From contig NZ_JOEY01000002.1 of the NCBI RefSeq assembly GCF_000718165.1, positions 343,236-407,235 of the forward strand: a stretch of DNA of 64,000 bases. Reading direction: 5' to 3'. Origin of the DNA: Streptomyces fulvoviolaceus (GTDB taxonomy: Bacteria; Actinomycetota; Actinomycetes; Streptomycetales; Streptomycetaceae). The translations under genes and the position numbers were made by a program. Positions 42,577-50,774 of the stretch are shown piece after piece; position 1 is the first letter of the stretch; each line of letters opens with the position of its first letter. The notes below the pieces were generated by a model, which saw only the letters and a program-made list of their open reading frames with translations, made no database searches and was not told where the DNA came from.

Positions 42577-43413
42577 TCACCCCTCGGCGATCTTGCCGGC
42601 GTAGATGTCCTGATCCTTCGGCAGGCGTACGTCCGTGGCCACCCCGAAGTCGTACAGCAGCGTCGTCGAGGCGACCGCGACGGTCCCTTTCTGCTGCCCG
42701 TTGACGAAGCTGAACCGGTGCCTGACCTTGCGGATCCGGCCGTCGTCGTCGAGGTACACGTCGAACGGCACCCGGGCGGTGGCGAACCCTTTCGCCGCGG
42801 CGGCCAGGGGCCCCTTGTTCGCGGCGGAGGCGCCCTGAGCCGCCACCCGCAGATCCGCGACCCCCCGGTAGTGCCGCACCGCGGCCCCCGCGACCTCGGT
42901 CCTCCCCACATACGTCGCCGTCCGCGCCCCCCGCAGCACCTCGGCGGCGAGGAACGGATCGGTGACCCCGCCGGTGACGAGATTCCCGTCCGTCAGAGTC
43001 CCCGTATCGACCCGCACCCACTTGTCGGCGGGCACCCCGGCCCCCCGGTTCTTCATGAACAGGGCGCCGGGCGCGAGCAGTTCGGTAATCGGCCGATGCT
43101 CGCTCTGCCCCGCCGGATCCTGCGGCAGCAGCACCTTCAACTGCCCCATCCGCACGCGGTAGTCGTACACACCCTCGCCCCGGATGGTGACCCGGGTCCC
43201 GCCGGTGGCCATCTCCATGGAGGTACGGGCCTTGGAACTCCCCGCGCTCACCAGCGCGTCGGCGGCCTGGTGGAGGACCTCGACGGCATCTCCACCGGCC
43301 CGGGCATCGGCGGAACCGCCCTCGCCCTGGGCGCACCCGCTCACCCCCACCAGACCCACACAGGCTGCGACCACCGCCCCACCCGCACGCCTCAGCCGCC
43401 GCCGCTCCGCCAT
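42577..43413 (-). CDS. Lipoprotein (LppX/LprG-like fold possible)
   Basis: The protein is 278 residues from ATG 43413; a GTG at 43446 is in frame but lengthens the n-region. The lipoprotein signal ends with GVSGCAQG. The mature domain has the pattern of an extracytoplasmic beta-half-barrel: ALVSAGSSKARTSMEMATGG, YDYRVRMGQLKVLLP, YRGVADLRVAAQGA and PFDVYLDDDGRIRKVRHRFSF. That recalls lipid- or glycolipid-binding lipoproteins of the LppX_LprAFG type. It stands alone, diverging from the small Cys-motif gene at 43533. Family assignment is tentative. Confidence 0.7.
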   Translation of the reverse strand: MAERRRLRRAGGAVVAACVGLVGVSGCAQGEGGSADARAGGDAVEVLHQAADALVSAGSSKARTSMEMATGGTRVTIRGEGVYDYRVRMGQLKVLLPQDPAGQSEHRPITELLAPGALFMKNRGAGVPADKWVRVDTGTLTDGNLVTGGVTDPFLAAEVLRGARTATYVGRTEVAGAAVRHYRGVADLRVAAQGASAANKGPLAAAAKGFATARVPFDVYLDDDGRIRKVRHRFSFVNGQQKGTVAVASTTLLYDFGVATDVRLPKDQDIYAGKIAEG

Positions 43414-43532
43414 CGCCTGCCTACCCCCAGCCGGTACGTCCGTCACGGGCCCCCTGTCGTTCCGGTTAACGACGGGTAGGTGGGGCCGTCACGCATACCG
43501 GCCCTTTACGAAGCCTGGGTAACGTTGTCGGC

Positions 43533-43700
43533 GTGGCACAGCAGGACAGGACTCCCCCACCCCTGAACCATCCGGAACACCGAACGACAACGGTCGAACA
43601 AGGCCGCTTCTGCTCGGCCCGCTGCACCTGCGGCTGGCGCGGGCCGGCAAGAAGAGCGAGAAGTATGGCGAGGGCGGACGCGGAAGGACATACGTCCTAG
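43533..43700 (+). CDS. Small CxxxCxC protein
   Basis: The 55-residue product starts from GTG 43533 (VAQQDRTPPP) and ends at TAG 43700. The middle carries GRFCSARCTCGWRGPARRAR: three closely spaced cysteines with a Trp, a likely metal-binding knuckle, followed by a basic helix. Codon use is like that of real genes here in this frame. It is too short for most gene finders. Function unknown; a nucleic-acid or protein-binding zinc knuckle is a reasonable guess. Confidence 0.6.
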   Translation: MAQQDRTPPPLNHPEHRTTTVEQGRFCSARCTCGWRGPARRARSMARADAEGHTS

Positions 43701-43704
43701 CCCG

Positions 43705-43731
43705 GTAGCTGCCGTAGCTGCCGTAGCTGCG
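43705..43731. repeat. Three 9-bp tandem repeats
   Basis: GTAGCTGCC is repeated three times (last base of the third copy changed) between the small Cys-motif gene and the flavoprotein gene. Confidence 0.6.
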
Positions 43732-43879
43732 GGGCTATCGCTCCCGACCCAAAGAAGCGGCACCCCGCAACGCCGGGCTGCGCACCCACCCCCAACCCCG
43801 TGCACCATGGAACCCACGGCCCCAACACCCCGTCTCGTTGCACAGAAGCCAACGACGGGCTGACGGAAGGCACGGAGAC

Positions 43880-45439
43880 ATGGAACGGCGCACATTCATC
43901 GGCGGCGGCGCAGCCGCGCTCGCGGCAGTCGCCACCGCCTGCAAGGGCGGCGACTCCGCCGACGCGGCGCAGAGCAACACCGCCACGAAGACGTCCGCCT
44001 CCTCCCGCGCCCCCGGCACCACCATCGCCGCCCCCGCGAACTGGTCCGCCCTCGCCCGCGACCTGGACGGCACCCTGATCCGCCCCGGCGACGCCGACTG
44101 GCAGGCGGCCCACCAGCTCTACAACACCCGCTTCGACGCACTGAAGCCGGCAGCGGTCGCCTACGTCTCGAGCACGGACGACATCCGTACGGCCCTCTCC
44201 TACGCCCGCGCCCACGACATCCACGTGGCGATCCGCAACGGCGGCCACTCCTACGGCGGCTGGTCGTCCGGCGACAACCGCCTGATCGTCGACGTCTCGA
44301 AGCTCAACCGCGTCCGCACCGGCAACGGCACGGCAGTGGTGGGCGCCGGCGCCAAACTGATCGACGTCTACCGCGCACTCACGGCGAAGGGTGTGACGAT
44401 CCCCGCGGGCTCCTGCCCGACCGTCGGCGTCTCGGGCCTCACCCTCGGCGGCGGCCACGGAGTCGTGTCGAGGGCCTACGGCCTGACCTGCGACAGCCTC
44501 ACCCAGGCCACCCTGATCACGGCGGACGGCAAGCAGCTCACCGCGAACGCCACGGAGAACACGGACCTCTTCTGGGCCCTGCGCGGCGCCGGCAACGGCA
44601 ACTTCGGCGTCGTGACGGAACTGCACTTCAAGACCCACCCCGCTCCCCAGGCCGTATCGGCGTACATGAGCTGGCCATGGGCGAAGGCGGCCGCGGTCGT
44701 GAGGGCCTGGCAGGAGTGGGGCCCGACCCAGCCCGACGAGATCTGGTCGTCCCTGCACCTGTCGAACCACGCGAACGGCACCCCGACGGTCTCGGTCGCC
44801 GCCTTCTCCCTCGGCACGTACGGCGAACTCCAGAACGCGATCGACCGCCTCGCCGACCGGGTCGGCTCCCCGGCGAGCAGTGTCTCCCTCAAGCGCCGCT
44901 CGTACGAGGAGTCGATGGAGGTCTACGCGGGCTGCTCCTCCTACTCCACCGACGCCCAGTGCCACCTGCCGGGCTCGACCCCCGGCCGCTCCCCGCAGGG
45001 CGCGCTGAACCGCGAGACGTACGCCGCGAAGTCGGACTTCTTCGACCGCTCGATCTCGGCGGCCGGAATCCAGACGATGCTGAAGCAGGTGCAGGGCGTC
45101 CGCGGCGGCTCCGGCGACATCGCGCTGACCGCCCTCGGCGGAGCGGTCAACCGCGTCTCCCCCACGGCGACGGCCTTCGTCCACCGCCGCTCCCGCATGC
45201 TGGCCCAGTACATCGCGGCCTGGCGGTCGGGCACGTCGGGCGCCGCGTCCCAGTCCTGGCTGACGGGAGCCCACGACGCGATGAAGCCGTACGCTTCGGG
45301 CGCGGCCTACCAGAACTACGCGGACCCGACGCTGAAGGACTGGCGGAAGGCGTACTACGGCGATGCGGCGACCCGCCTGACAAAGCTGAAGAACCAGTAC
45401 GACCCGAACCGCTTCTTCACGTACCCCCAGGCGCTGTAG
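43880..45439 (+). CDS. Secreted FAD-linked oxidase (berberine-bridge-enzyme type)
   Basis: The protein is 519 residues from ATG 43880. The N-terminus MERRTFIGGGAAALAAVATAC has a twin-arginine motif and a possible lipobox. The FAD_binding_4 domain follows, with RNGGHSYGGW (His for covalent FAD linkage) and GSCPTVGVSGLTLGGGHG (Cys at the second linkage position), so bicovalent FAD is likely. The BBE domain closes the protein (NQYDPNRFFTYPQAL). Relatives oxidise sugars or natural products. A folded, cofactor-loaded enzyme exported by Tat fits the signal. It appears monocistronic. Confidence 0.88.
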   Translation: MERRTFIGGGAAALAAVATACKGGDSADAAQSNTATKTSASSRAPGTTIAAPANWSALARDLDGTLIRPGDADWQAAHQLYNTRFDALKPAAVAYVSSTDDIRTALSYARAHDIHVAIRNGGHSYGGWSSGDNRLIVDVSKLNRVRTGNGTAVVGAGAKLIDVYRALTAKGVTIPAGSCPTVGVSGLTLGGGHGVVSRAYGLTCDSLTQATLITADGKQLTANATENTDLFWALRGAGNGNFGVVTELHFKTHPAPQAVSAYMSWPWAKAAAVVRAWQEWGPTQPDEIWSSLHLSNHANGTPTVSVAAFSLGTYGELQNAIDRLADRVGSPASSVSLKRRSYEESMEVYAGCSSYSTDAQCHLPGSTPGRSPQGALNRETYAAKSDFFDRSISAAGIQTMLKQVQGVRGGSGDIALTALGGAVNRVSPTATAFVHRRSRMLAQYIAAWRSGTSGAASQSWLTGAHDAMKPYASGAAYQNYADPTLKDWRKAYYGDAATRLTKLKNQYDPNRFFTYPQAL

Positions 45440-45464
45440 CGGGTCATTCCAAGCGGACTTGGGG

Positions 45465-45537
45465 GCCGCGCCCGAAGGGGCGCGGGGAACTGCGCGACCA
45501 GCCCCCACCGGCCCGCGGACAAACAAGCCGCACAACC
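45465..45537. repeat. Streptomycete GGGGCGCGGGGAACTGCGCG-type intergenic repeat
   Basis: The stretch with GCGCCC-GAAG-GGGCGC and GGGAACTGCGCGACCAGCCC is a widespread streptomycete intergenic block with a terminator-like stem. It lies between convergent genes (flavoprotein and PAP2). Confidence 0.6.
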
Positions 45538-45547
45538 AGCGGAGCGC

Positions 45548-46255
45548 CTACGCAGCGAGATCCCGCTCCTCGGCGGCGCTCTCCGTCCGCGCCTCCGGAA
45601 TCAGCGCGTCCTGTCCGTCCCCCGTGCCCCGCCCTCGCGCGCGGATCAGCCACGCCCCCTTCGGAGACCGCTCGACGGCCTTCATGACGGGGGTGAGGAG
45701 GGCCATGGCAAGGGGAGACAGCAGCAGCGCGACAGCCGTCCCCAGCGCGAACCCACCGACGACATCCGTCGGATAGTGCACCCCCATGTAGACCCGGCAG
45801 AACCCTTCGAGCAGGGCGAGCACGATCCCGAAGAGCCCGAACTTCCGGCTGGCGACGAAGAGTCCGACGGCCATGGCCATGGTGATGGTGGCGTGGTCGC
45901 TCACGAACGAGTAGTCGGTCTTGCCGTCGACGAGCACGTCGAGCCCCTCATGCGTGAGGAAGGGCCGGGGCCGCTCGACGAAGCCCCTTATGGGCACGTT
46001 GACGAGCACGGCGATGCCGGCGGCGAGCGGCGCCCAGACCAGCGCGGCCACGGACGGGGCGGCATCCTGCCCACCACGCCGCCGCACGGACCACCAGCAC
46101 GCGAGGACGAGCAGCACCATGGCGAGCAGGATCCCGTACTCACCGACGTACTCCATGACCCGGTCGAACCACTGCGGTGCGTCCTTGGCCAGGCCGTTGA
46201 TGTCGTAGAGCAGGTCGACGTCAGGGTTCGACCCGGATGCGGCGAGTCCAGCCAT
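45548..46255 (-). CDS. PAP2-family membrane phosphatase
   Basis: The 235-residue protein has about five membrane segments. The three PAP2 motifs are present: RGFVERPRP, SFVSDHATI (the usual PSGH is replaced by VSDH) and RVYMGVHYPTDVVGG, with the two catalytic His residues retained. Such enzymes dephosphorylate lipid phosphates, for example undecaprenyl pyrophosphate or phosphatidic acid. The C-terminal tail after the last helix is charged and cytoplasmic. The substrate is not predictable. Confidence 0.88.
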   Translation of the reverse strand: MAGLAASGSNPDVDLLYDINGLAKDAPQWFDRVMEYVGEYGILLAMVLLVLACWWSVRRRGGQDAAPSVAALVWAPLAAGIAVLVNVPIRGFVERPRPFLTHEGLDVLVDGKTDYSFVSDHATITMAMAVGLFVASRKFGLFGIVLALLEGFCRVYMGVHYPTDVVGGFALGTAVALLLSPLAMALLTPVMKAVERSPKGAWLIRARGRGTGDGQDALIPEARTESAAEERDLAA

Positions 46256-46467
46256 GGTGCTGTGGCCCCTTCGTCGTCATTTTCCCGGCGTACTTGTGCG
46301 CACGCCGCTGCTGCCACCCCCGTGGTGTGTAGATCCGCTTCCGCTCGGCTACGTCTCCAGGAACGCACGGCCCCCGTTATTACGTTCCACACTCCACTGA
46401 ATGATCACTCAGACGTTATCGAAGAGAGACACATCACTGCAGCTCAGGGGGTAGGTTCCACCCTCGG

Positions 46468-47469
46468 TCACACCGTCGTGGGGAGCGCTTTCGCGCCATC
46501 TTCGGTGACCCGGGTGGCGCCGAAGTAGTCAGCGGTGTCGATCGGGTCGAACCGGATCACAGCACCCGTTCTCGGCGCGTCGATCATGTACCCACCGCCC
46601 ACATAAATCCCGACATGGTGGATGGCCCGTGAGTTGGTGAGGTCCTCCGAGAAGAACACGAGATCGCCGGGCAGCAGCTCACTCCTGGCCGGATGCGGCC
46701 CCGCGTTGTACTGATCGTTGGCGACCCGAGGAAGCGTGATCCCGACACTCTCGTACGCGGCCTGCGTCAGCCCCGAACAGTCGAACCGCCCGCCCTGCGC
46801 GTCGGTACCGGTCCCACCCCAGAGATAGGGCGTACCGAGCTTCTTCTGGGCGTAGTAGATGGCACCGGCGGCTTGTTTGGAGGGGTCGACCCGGGTGGTG
46901 GGGGCGGCGAAGCTGTCTTCCAGGGTGCGGATCGTCTTGACGTAGTTCTGGGTCTCGCTGATGGCCGGAACCCCACCCGCCTTTATGACGCGGTACGCGC
47001 CCGCGTTGTAGGCGGCGAGCATGTTGTTCGTGGTGTCCCCGGGCACGTCCTTGACGTACTTCGCGAGCTCGCAGTCGTAGGACGCGGCCGACGGAATCGC
47101 GTCATTCGGGTCCCAGATGTCGCGGTCGCCGTCCCCGTCGCCGTCGATTCCGTGTGTGGCCCAGGTGCTGGGGATGAACTGGGCGATGCCGCGCGCGTCG
47201 GCGTGGCTCGTCACGTCCGGGTCGAACCCGCTCTCCTGGTACAGCTGGGCGGCGAGCAGGGCCGGGTTGATGGCGGAGCACATGTTGCCCCACTTCTGCA
47301 CGAGGGTCTGATAGGCGGCGGGCACGGACCCTTTCGCCAGGGCCTTGGTCGCTCCGCCCACACCGTTGGCGAGGTTCCCGGCCACGATGTACACCCCGAC
47401 GACGAGCAGCATGACGAAGCTCAGACCGAGCCCGACCGCCGCACCGCCGACCACCCACACTTTGCGCAC
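46468..47469 (-). CDS. Bifunctional lytic transglycosylase / NlpC-P60 endopeptidase
   Basis: The protein is 333 residues from GTG 47469, with GGAGGG upstream. An N-terminal membrane anchor (about 7-32) precedes an SLT domain with the catalytic Glu in LYQESGFDPD and the GIAQFIPSTWATHGIDGDGD motif. The NlpC/P60 domain follows with Cys in GRFDCSGLTQAA and His in IHHVGIYVGGG. It cuts both glycan strands and stem peptides of peptidoglycan. This architecture is standard for wall hydrolases of conjugation systems (VirB1-like), and the type IV-like cluster at 56-63 kb may use it. It is the last gene of a protease-kinase-hydrolase series on the minus strand. Confidence 0.92.
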   Translation of the reverse strand: MRKVWVVGGAAVGLGLSFVMLLVVGVYIVAGNLANGVGGATKALAKGSVPAAYQTLVQKWGNMCSAINPALLAAQLYQESGFDPDVTSHADARGIAQFIPSTWATHGIDGDGDGDRDIWDPNDAIPSAASYDCELAKYVKDVPGDTTNNMLAAYNAGAYRVIKAGGVPAISETQNYVKTIRTLEDSFAAPTTRVDPSKQAAGAIYYAQKKLGTPYLWGGTGTDAQGGRFDCSGLTQAAYESVGITLPRVANDQYNAGPHPARSELLPGDLVFFSEDLTNSRAIHHVGIYVGGGYMIDAPRTGAVIRFDPIDTADYFGATRVTEDGAKALPTTV

Positions 47470-47525
47470 GGCTCAACCCTCCCCCATATCGCCGCTGTTC
47501 AAGGCTATTTCCGGTGAGAGTGGCG

Positions 47526-49184
47526 TCATTTCACCGTGAAGCCGGTGCACATGACGCTCGTGTAGTCGTCGGGGGTGCGGATGTGGTGGAACTCCACGGT
47601 CCAGTCACCCGGGTCGTTGAGCAGCGGGATGGCTGCTTCCGGCTTGCCCTTGATCCAGGAGTTGAAGTCGTCCGGATAGGTGAGGTACTTCCAGCCCTTC
47701 GGATCGCTGCCGCCGTACAGGTCGATGGGCTTGCTCGTGTAGCCGATGTTCGCGTTGTCGCTCAGCAGCCCCGCGATGGGCTTGCCGGTGTCCGGGTCGA
47801 TGTCGTGCGGCGGCTTGACGCTGACGGTGACGTAGTACGGCTCCTCGGATCCGGTCGCGTCCTCGTCGCGGAACCCGAGCTTCACCTTGTCGTCGAAGGT
47901 GAGGTTCTCCGAACTGACGTCCGGACGCTCAGGGTCGGACACGGAGCCCATGAACCCGCCACTCGCCCGCTCCTCCGCAGGCAGTTGGCACTCACGTGTC
48001 GCCGAGCTCCACAGCGCACGGTCGATCTTGTCCCCCGCATAGGCGGGAGCATCCTTCGCCGCCTTCGAGGCCGACGGAGTGGGCGACTTGCCACCCCCTT
48101 TGGCCGAATCGTCGCCCTCGTCGTCCCCCCGCGACATGAGCGCGAACGTCGTCCCCAGCCCCGCGACAAGCGCCACCACCGCTGCGGCCAACCAGAGCGT
48201 GCTACGGCTCCGACGCGCGACCGGCGTAGGCCGGCTCAGCTCAGTGGGCGTGTACCCGTACCCGTACGCCGCCCCGGCCGTAGGCAGATCGTGCGGACCG
48301 ACCGGCACAGGCGCCGCAGGCGTCTGCGGCGCCACCTCGGCCATAGGAGCAAGCCCCGCGTAGAAGCCGTCCTCGACGAGCGCCGACCGCACCCCACACC
48401 GCGCGATCACCTCCCCGAGCCCAGGCCGAGCCGCCGGATCCTTCGCCACGCATGCCTCGACGAGAGCCGCCAACCCCGCTTCCACACCGGCGAGATCGAT
48501 CGGCTCGTGCACAGCGCGGTAGCTGACCCCCGCGGGCTCACCCATTCCGAACGGCGCCCGCCCGGTCGCCGCGTACGCGAGCGTCGCCCCCAGCGCGAAC
48601 ACGTCCGCCGCCGGTCCCACTTCATTGCGCAACAGCACTTCGGGCGCGGTGAATCCGGGCGTCCCCGGCGCGAACCCGGCCTCGGTGAGCGCCGTCTGGC
48701 CCACACCCCGCGCTATCCCGAAGTCGATGAGCTGGGGCCCCTGCGCCGCGAGGATGACGTTCTGCGGCTTGAGGTCCCGGTGCGTGACGCCGTGCGCGTG
48801 CACGGCCGCGAGCCCCTCGGCCAGAGCGGCGAACACCCCACGGCACGTCTCGGCGGGCAGCGGCCCCCGCTCCCCCACCGCTTTGCTGAGCGTCGGCCCC
48901 GACACATACTCGGTGGCCAGCCAATAGGGCGCCGCCTCCAGCGAGGCGTCGATCAGGTTCGCCGTATACGCGCTCCGCACCGCCCGCACCGTCTCCACCT
49001 CCCGCCGGAACCGCGCGAGCGCCTCCGGGTGGTCGGTGATCTCGTCACGGATGACCTTGATCGCGACCAGCCGCCCACCGGGCGACCGAGCCAGATAGAC
49101 CTGTCCCATACCGCCCGCACCGAGCCGTGCGAGCAAGGTGTACGCGCCTATGTGCGCGGGGTCCCGATCCTTCAGTGCGTCCAC
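47526..49184 (-). CDS. Membrane Ser/Thr protein kinase (PknB type)
   Basis: The protein is 552 residues from GTG 49184. The kinase domain (about 10-270) has the glycine loop LGAGGMGQVYLA, VAIKVI Lys, HRDLKPQN and DFG in LIDFGIARG. A juxtamembrane Pro/Ala region leads to one membrane helix (about 340-360, LWLAAAVVALVAGLGTTFAL). An extracellular domain of about 170 residues follows with two cysteines (RECQLP, VMCTGF). It has no PASTA repeats, so it senses something other than muropeptides. The spacing to the protease gene upstream is 22 bp and to the wall hydrolase gene downstream 56 bp, suggesting one operon. Confidence 0.9.
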   Translation of the reverse strand: MDALKDRDPAHIGAYTLLARLGAGGMGQVYLARSPGGRLVAIKVIRDEITDHPEALARFRREVETVRAVRSAYTANLIDASLEAAPYWLATEYVSGPTLSKAVGERGPLPAETCRGVFAALAEGLAAVHAHGVTHRDLKPQNVILAAQGPQLIDFGIARGVGQTALTEAGFAPGTPGFTAPEVLLRNEVGPAADVFALGATLAYAATGRAPFGMGEPAGVSYRAVHEPIDLAGVEAGLAALVEACVAKDPAARPGLGEVIARCGVRSALVEDGFYAGLAPMAEVAPQTPAAPVPVGPHDLPTAGAAYGYGYTPTELSRPTPVARRSRSTLWLAAAVVALVAGLGTTFALMSRGDDEGDDSAKGGGKSPTPSASKAAKDAPAYAGDKIDRALWSSATRECQLPAEERASGGFMGSVSDPERPDVSSENLTFDDKVKLGFRDEDATGSEEPYYVTVSVKPPHDIDPDTGKPIAGLLSDNANIGYTSKPIDLYGGSDPKGWKYLTYPDDFNSWIKGKPEAAIPLLNDPGDWTVEFHHIRTPDDYTSVMCTGFTVK

Positions 49185-49206
49185 CGAACAGACCTTGCCA
49201 CAAAGA

Positions 49207-49938
49207 TCAGTTCGAGGCGTCCCGGTACAGCGAGGCGGCCTCGGCCCCGAGCACGACGCTGTACGAGATGTCAGCCGTGGCCCCACCCTCCTCATGTCCG
49301 CCCAGCACCCCGACGACCTGTCCGTCCCCGTTCACCCACGGACTGCCACTGGTACCGCCGGTGAAGTCGGGGCAGGCGATCCGCTGTTGGGTACGGCTGT
49401 GCGCGACCGGCTTGTTGGTGCAGCTGATCGGCACATCACGGGAGGAGGGATACCCGGTGACGGTGACGGCCGTGGCCCCGGTCGCCACCCCGGTCACGAA
49501 CCGATTCGCCCCTACGACGTCCTCGACTCCCTCCCCGTCCCCCCGCTCGGCGACGGCAGCGAAGGCGACGTCACTGTCCTCGTCCTCCCCCTTGGCCCAG
49601 CCGTCGGGCAGATACCGCCGCTCGATCTTCCATCTCCCGTACGGCGCCTTGCCGTTCCGATAGCCGGGCACGAACACGAGGTCGTCGTCCAGGTCTCCGT
49701 CCAGGCAGTGCGCCGCCGTGACGATGAGGTCATGGCGCGGGCTGTGCACGACGGACGCCGTACAGAAGTGCCGGCCGCCGACGAACAGAGCCCCCACCCG
49801 GGCGGCCTGCGTCGTCGGGGCGGCGACGGTCGTGACACCGAGGGGCCCCGATCCGTCGTCGGCGGCGGCCACGGAGGACGAGCCGACGGCCAGGAGGACG
49901 GTGGCGACGTAGAAGGAGAAGTGAGGGGTGCGCTTCAT
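49207..49938 (-). CDS. Secreted trypsin-like serine protease
   Basis: The protein has 243 residues. The signal peptide (about 1-26) ends SSVAAAD. The catalytic triad is complete: His in VTAAHCLDG, Asp in DEDSDVAFAAV and Ser in TGGTSGSPWVNG. Paired cysteines (RHFCTAS/AAHC and SCTNK/RIACPD) fit the chymotrypsin fold (V8/S1 type). It is the first gene of a probable operon with a receptor kinase and a wall hydrolase, and could process one of them or the wall. Confidence 0.9.
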   Translation of the reverse strand: MKRTPHFSFYVATVLLAVGSSSVAAADDGSGPLGVTTVAAPTTQAARVGALFVGGRHFCTASVVHSPRHDLIVTAAHCLDGDLDDDLVFVPGYRNGKAPYGRWKIERRYLPDGWAKGEDEDSDVAFAAVAERGDGEGVEDVVGANRFVTGVATGATAVTVTGYPSSRDVPISCTNKPVAHSRTQQRIACPDFTGGTSGSPWVNGDGQVVGVLGGHEEGGATADISYSVVLGAEAASLYRDASN

Positions 49939-50127
49939 CGGGGATCACCTTGGCCGACAAAGGTGAGAAATGGCTGTGGTCCTCACTCGAAACCGGCGCA
50001 CTCCGCCCACAACAACTGCCCGTCCTTCGAGGCCCCCAGCTCCCGCAGCACGGAGAGACCGACCGCATCCGCGCCCAGGGCAGGGTTACGGTGGCCATCG
50101 GAGCCGCACTCATGAAGGACCCCCACC

Positions 50128-50379
50128 GTGCCTGACATCCCCTCCGACCTCACCTGGACCCGTGCCGCCCCGCCGGAGGCAACCGGGCCCGGTCCCTGGA
50201 TCGAGATCGCCTTCGGGGAGGGAGAGGACGGCGACGCCCCCGTCTACCTCCGGGAGACCAGCGACCCCGACAACGTGGTCACCACGAGCCGCCGTAAGTG
50301 GGACGCCTTCGTACTCGGCGTACAGGCAGGCGAGTTCGATCACTTCGTCGAAGGGGCGCAGAGTCAGCCGTATGCATAA
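50128..50379 (+). CDS. DUF397 protein without its usual partner
   Basis: The 83-residue protein starts from GTG 50128. It is recognisable as DUF397 from LTWTRA, the central IEIAF ... APVYLRETSDPDN and the ending KWDAFVLGVQAGEFDHF. In Streptomyces these proteins usually follow an XRE regulator gene and act with it. No such gene is adjacent here, and the next gene (VOC-like) overlaps it by 8 bp. This solitary context is unusual. Confidence 0.8.
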   Translation: MPDIPSDLTWTRAAPPEATGPGPWIEIAFGEGEDGDAPVYLRETSDPDNVVTTSRRKWDAFVLGVQAGEFDHFVEGAQSQPYA

Positions 50380-50746
50380 GAGCCGTGTGTACGCAGTACT
50401 GCTGGACACCCCCGAGCCGGAGGCCGCCGCAGCCTTCTGGTCCGCGGCACTCGGCGCACCCGCCCACCCCGTGCCGTCGGAGGAGCAGTTCACGGTGTTG
50501 CACGAGGCGCTTCCCGGCCTGGTCACCGCGGTGCAGGCGGTCGACGACACCCCGCGCCTCCACCTGGACATCGAGTCCGACGACGTGGAGGCCGAGACAC
50601 AGCGGTTGCTGAGCCTCGGCGCGGAACAGGTGGCTCAGTGGCTGGAGTGCCGCGTACTGCGCGCTCCCGGCGGCCACCTGGTGTGCGTGATCCCCGTGCA
50701 CAGCGACCCGGACCTCTTCGAGTCGCAGGCCCGCACCTGGCCGTGA
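50372..50746 (+). CDS. VOC/glyoxalase-like protein
   Basis: The 124-residue protein starts from ATG 50372, within the end of the DUF397 gene. It shows the VOC pattern YAVLLDTPEPEAAAAFWSAALG ... LHLDIESDDVEAETQRLLSL ... VLRAPGGHLVCVIPVHSD. The order of strands fits a two-module glyoxalase fold. Metal ligands are not clearly conserved, so it may be a binding or resistance protein and not an enzyme. Confidence 0.8.
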   Translation: MHKSRVYAVLLDTPEPEAAAAFWSAALGAPAHPVPSEEQFTVLHEALPGLVTAVQAVDDTPRLHLDIESDDVEAETQRLLSLGAEQVAQWLECRVLRAPGGHLVCVIPVHSDPDLFESQARTWP

Positions 50747-50774
50747 GCCGCCGCGTTCACCCAGGGGACGCCGA

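Noticed and set aside
47470..47525. Possible c-di-AMP (ydaO) riboswitch before the wall hydrolase gene
   Set aside because: Such riboswitches precede many streptomycete wall hydrolases, but only 56 bp separate this gene from the kinase gene, too short for the aptamer.
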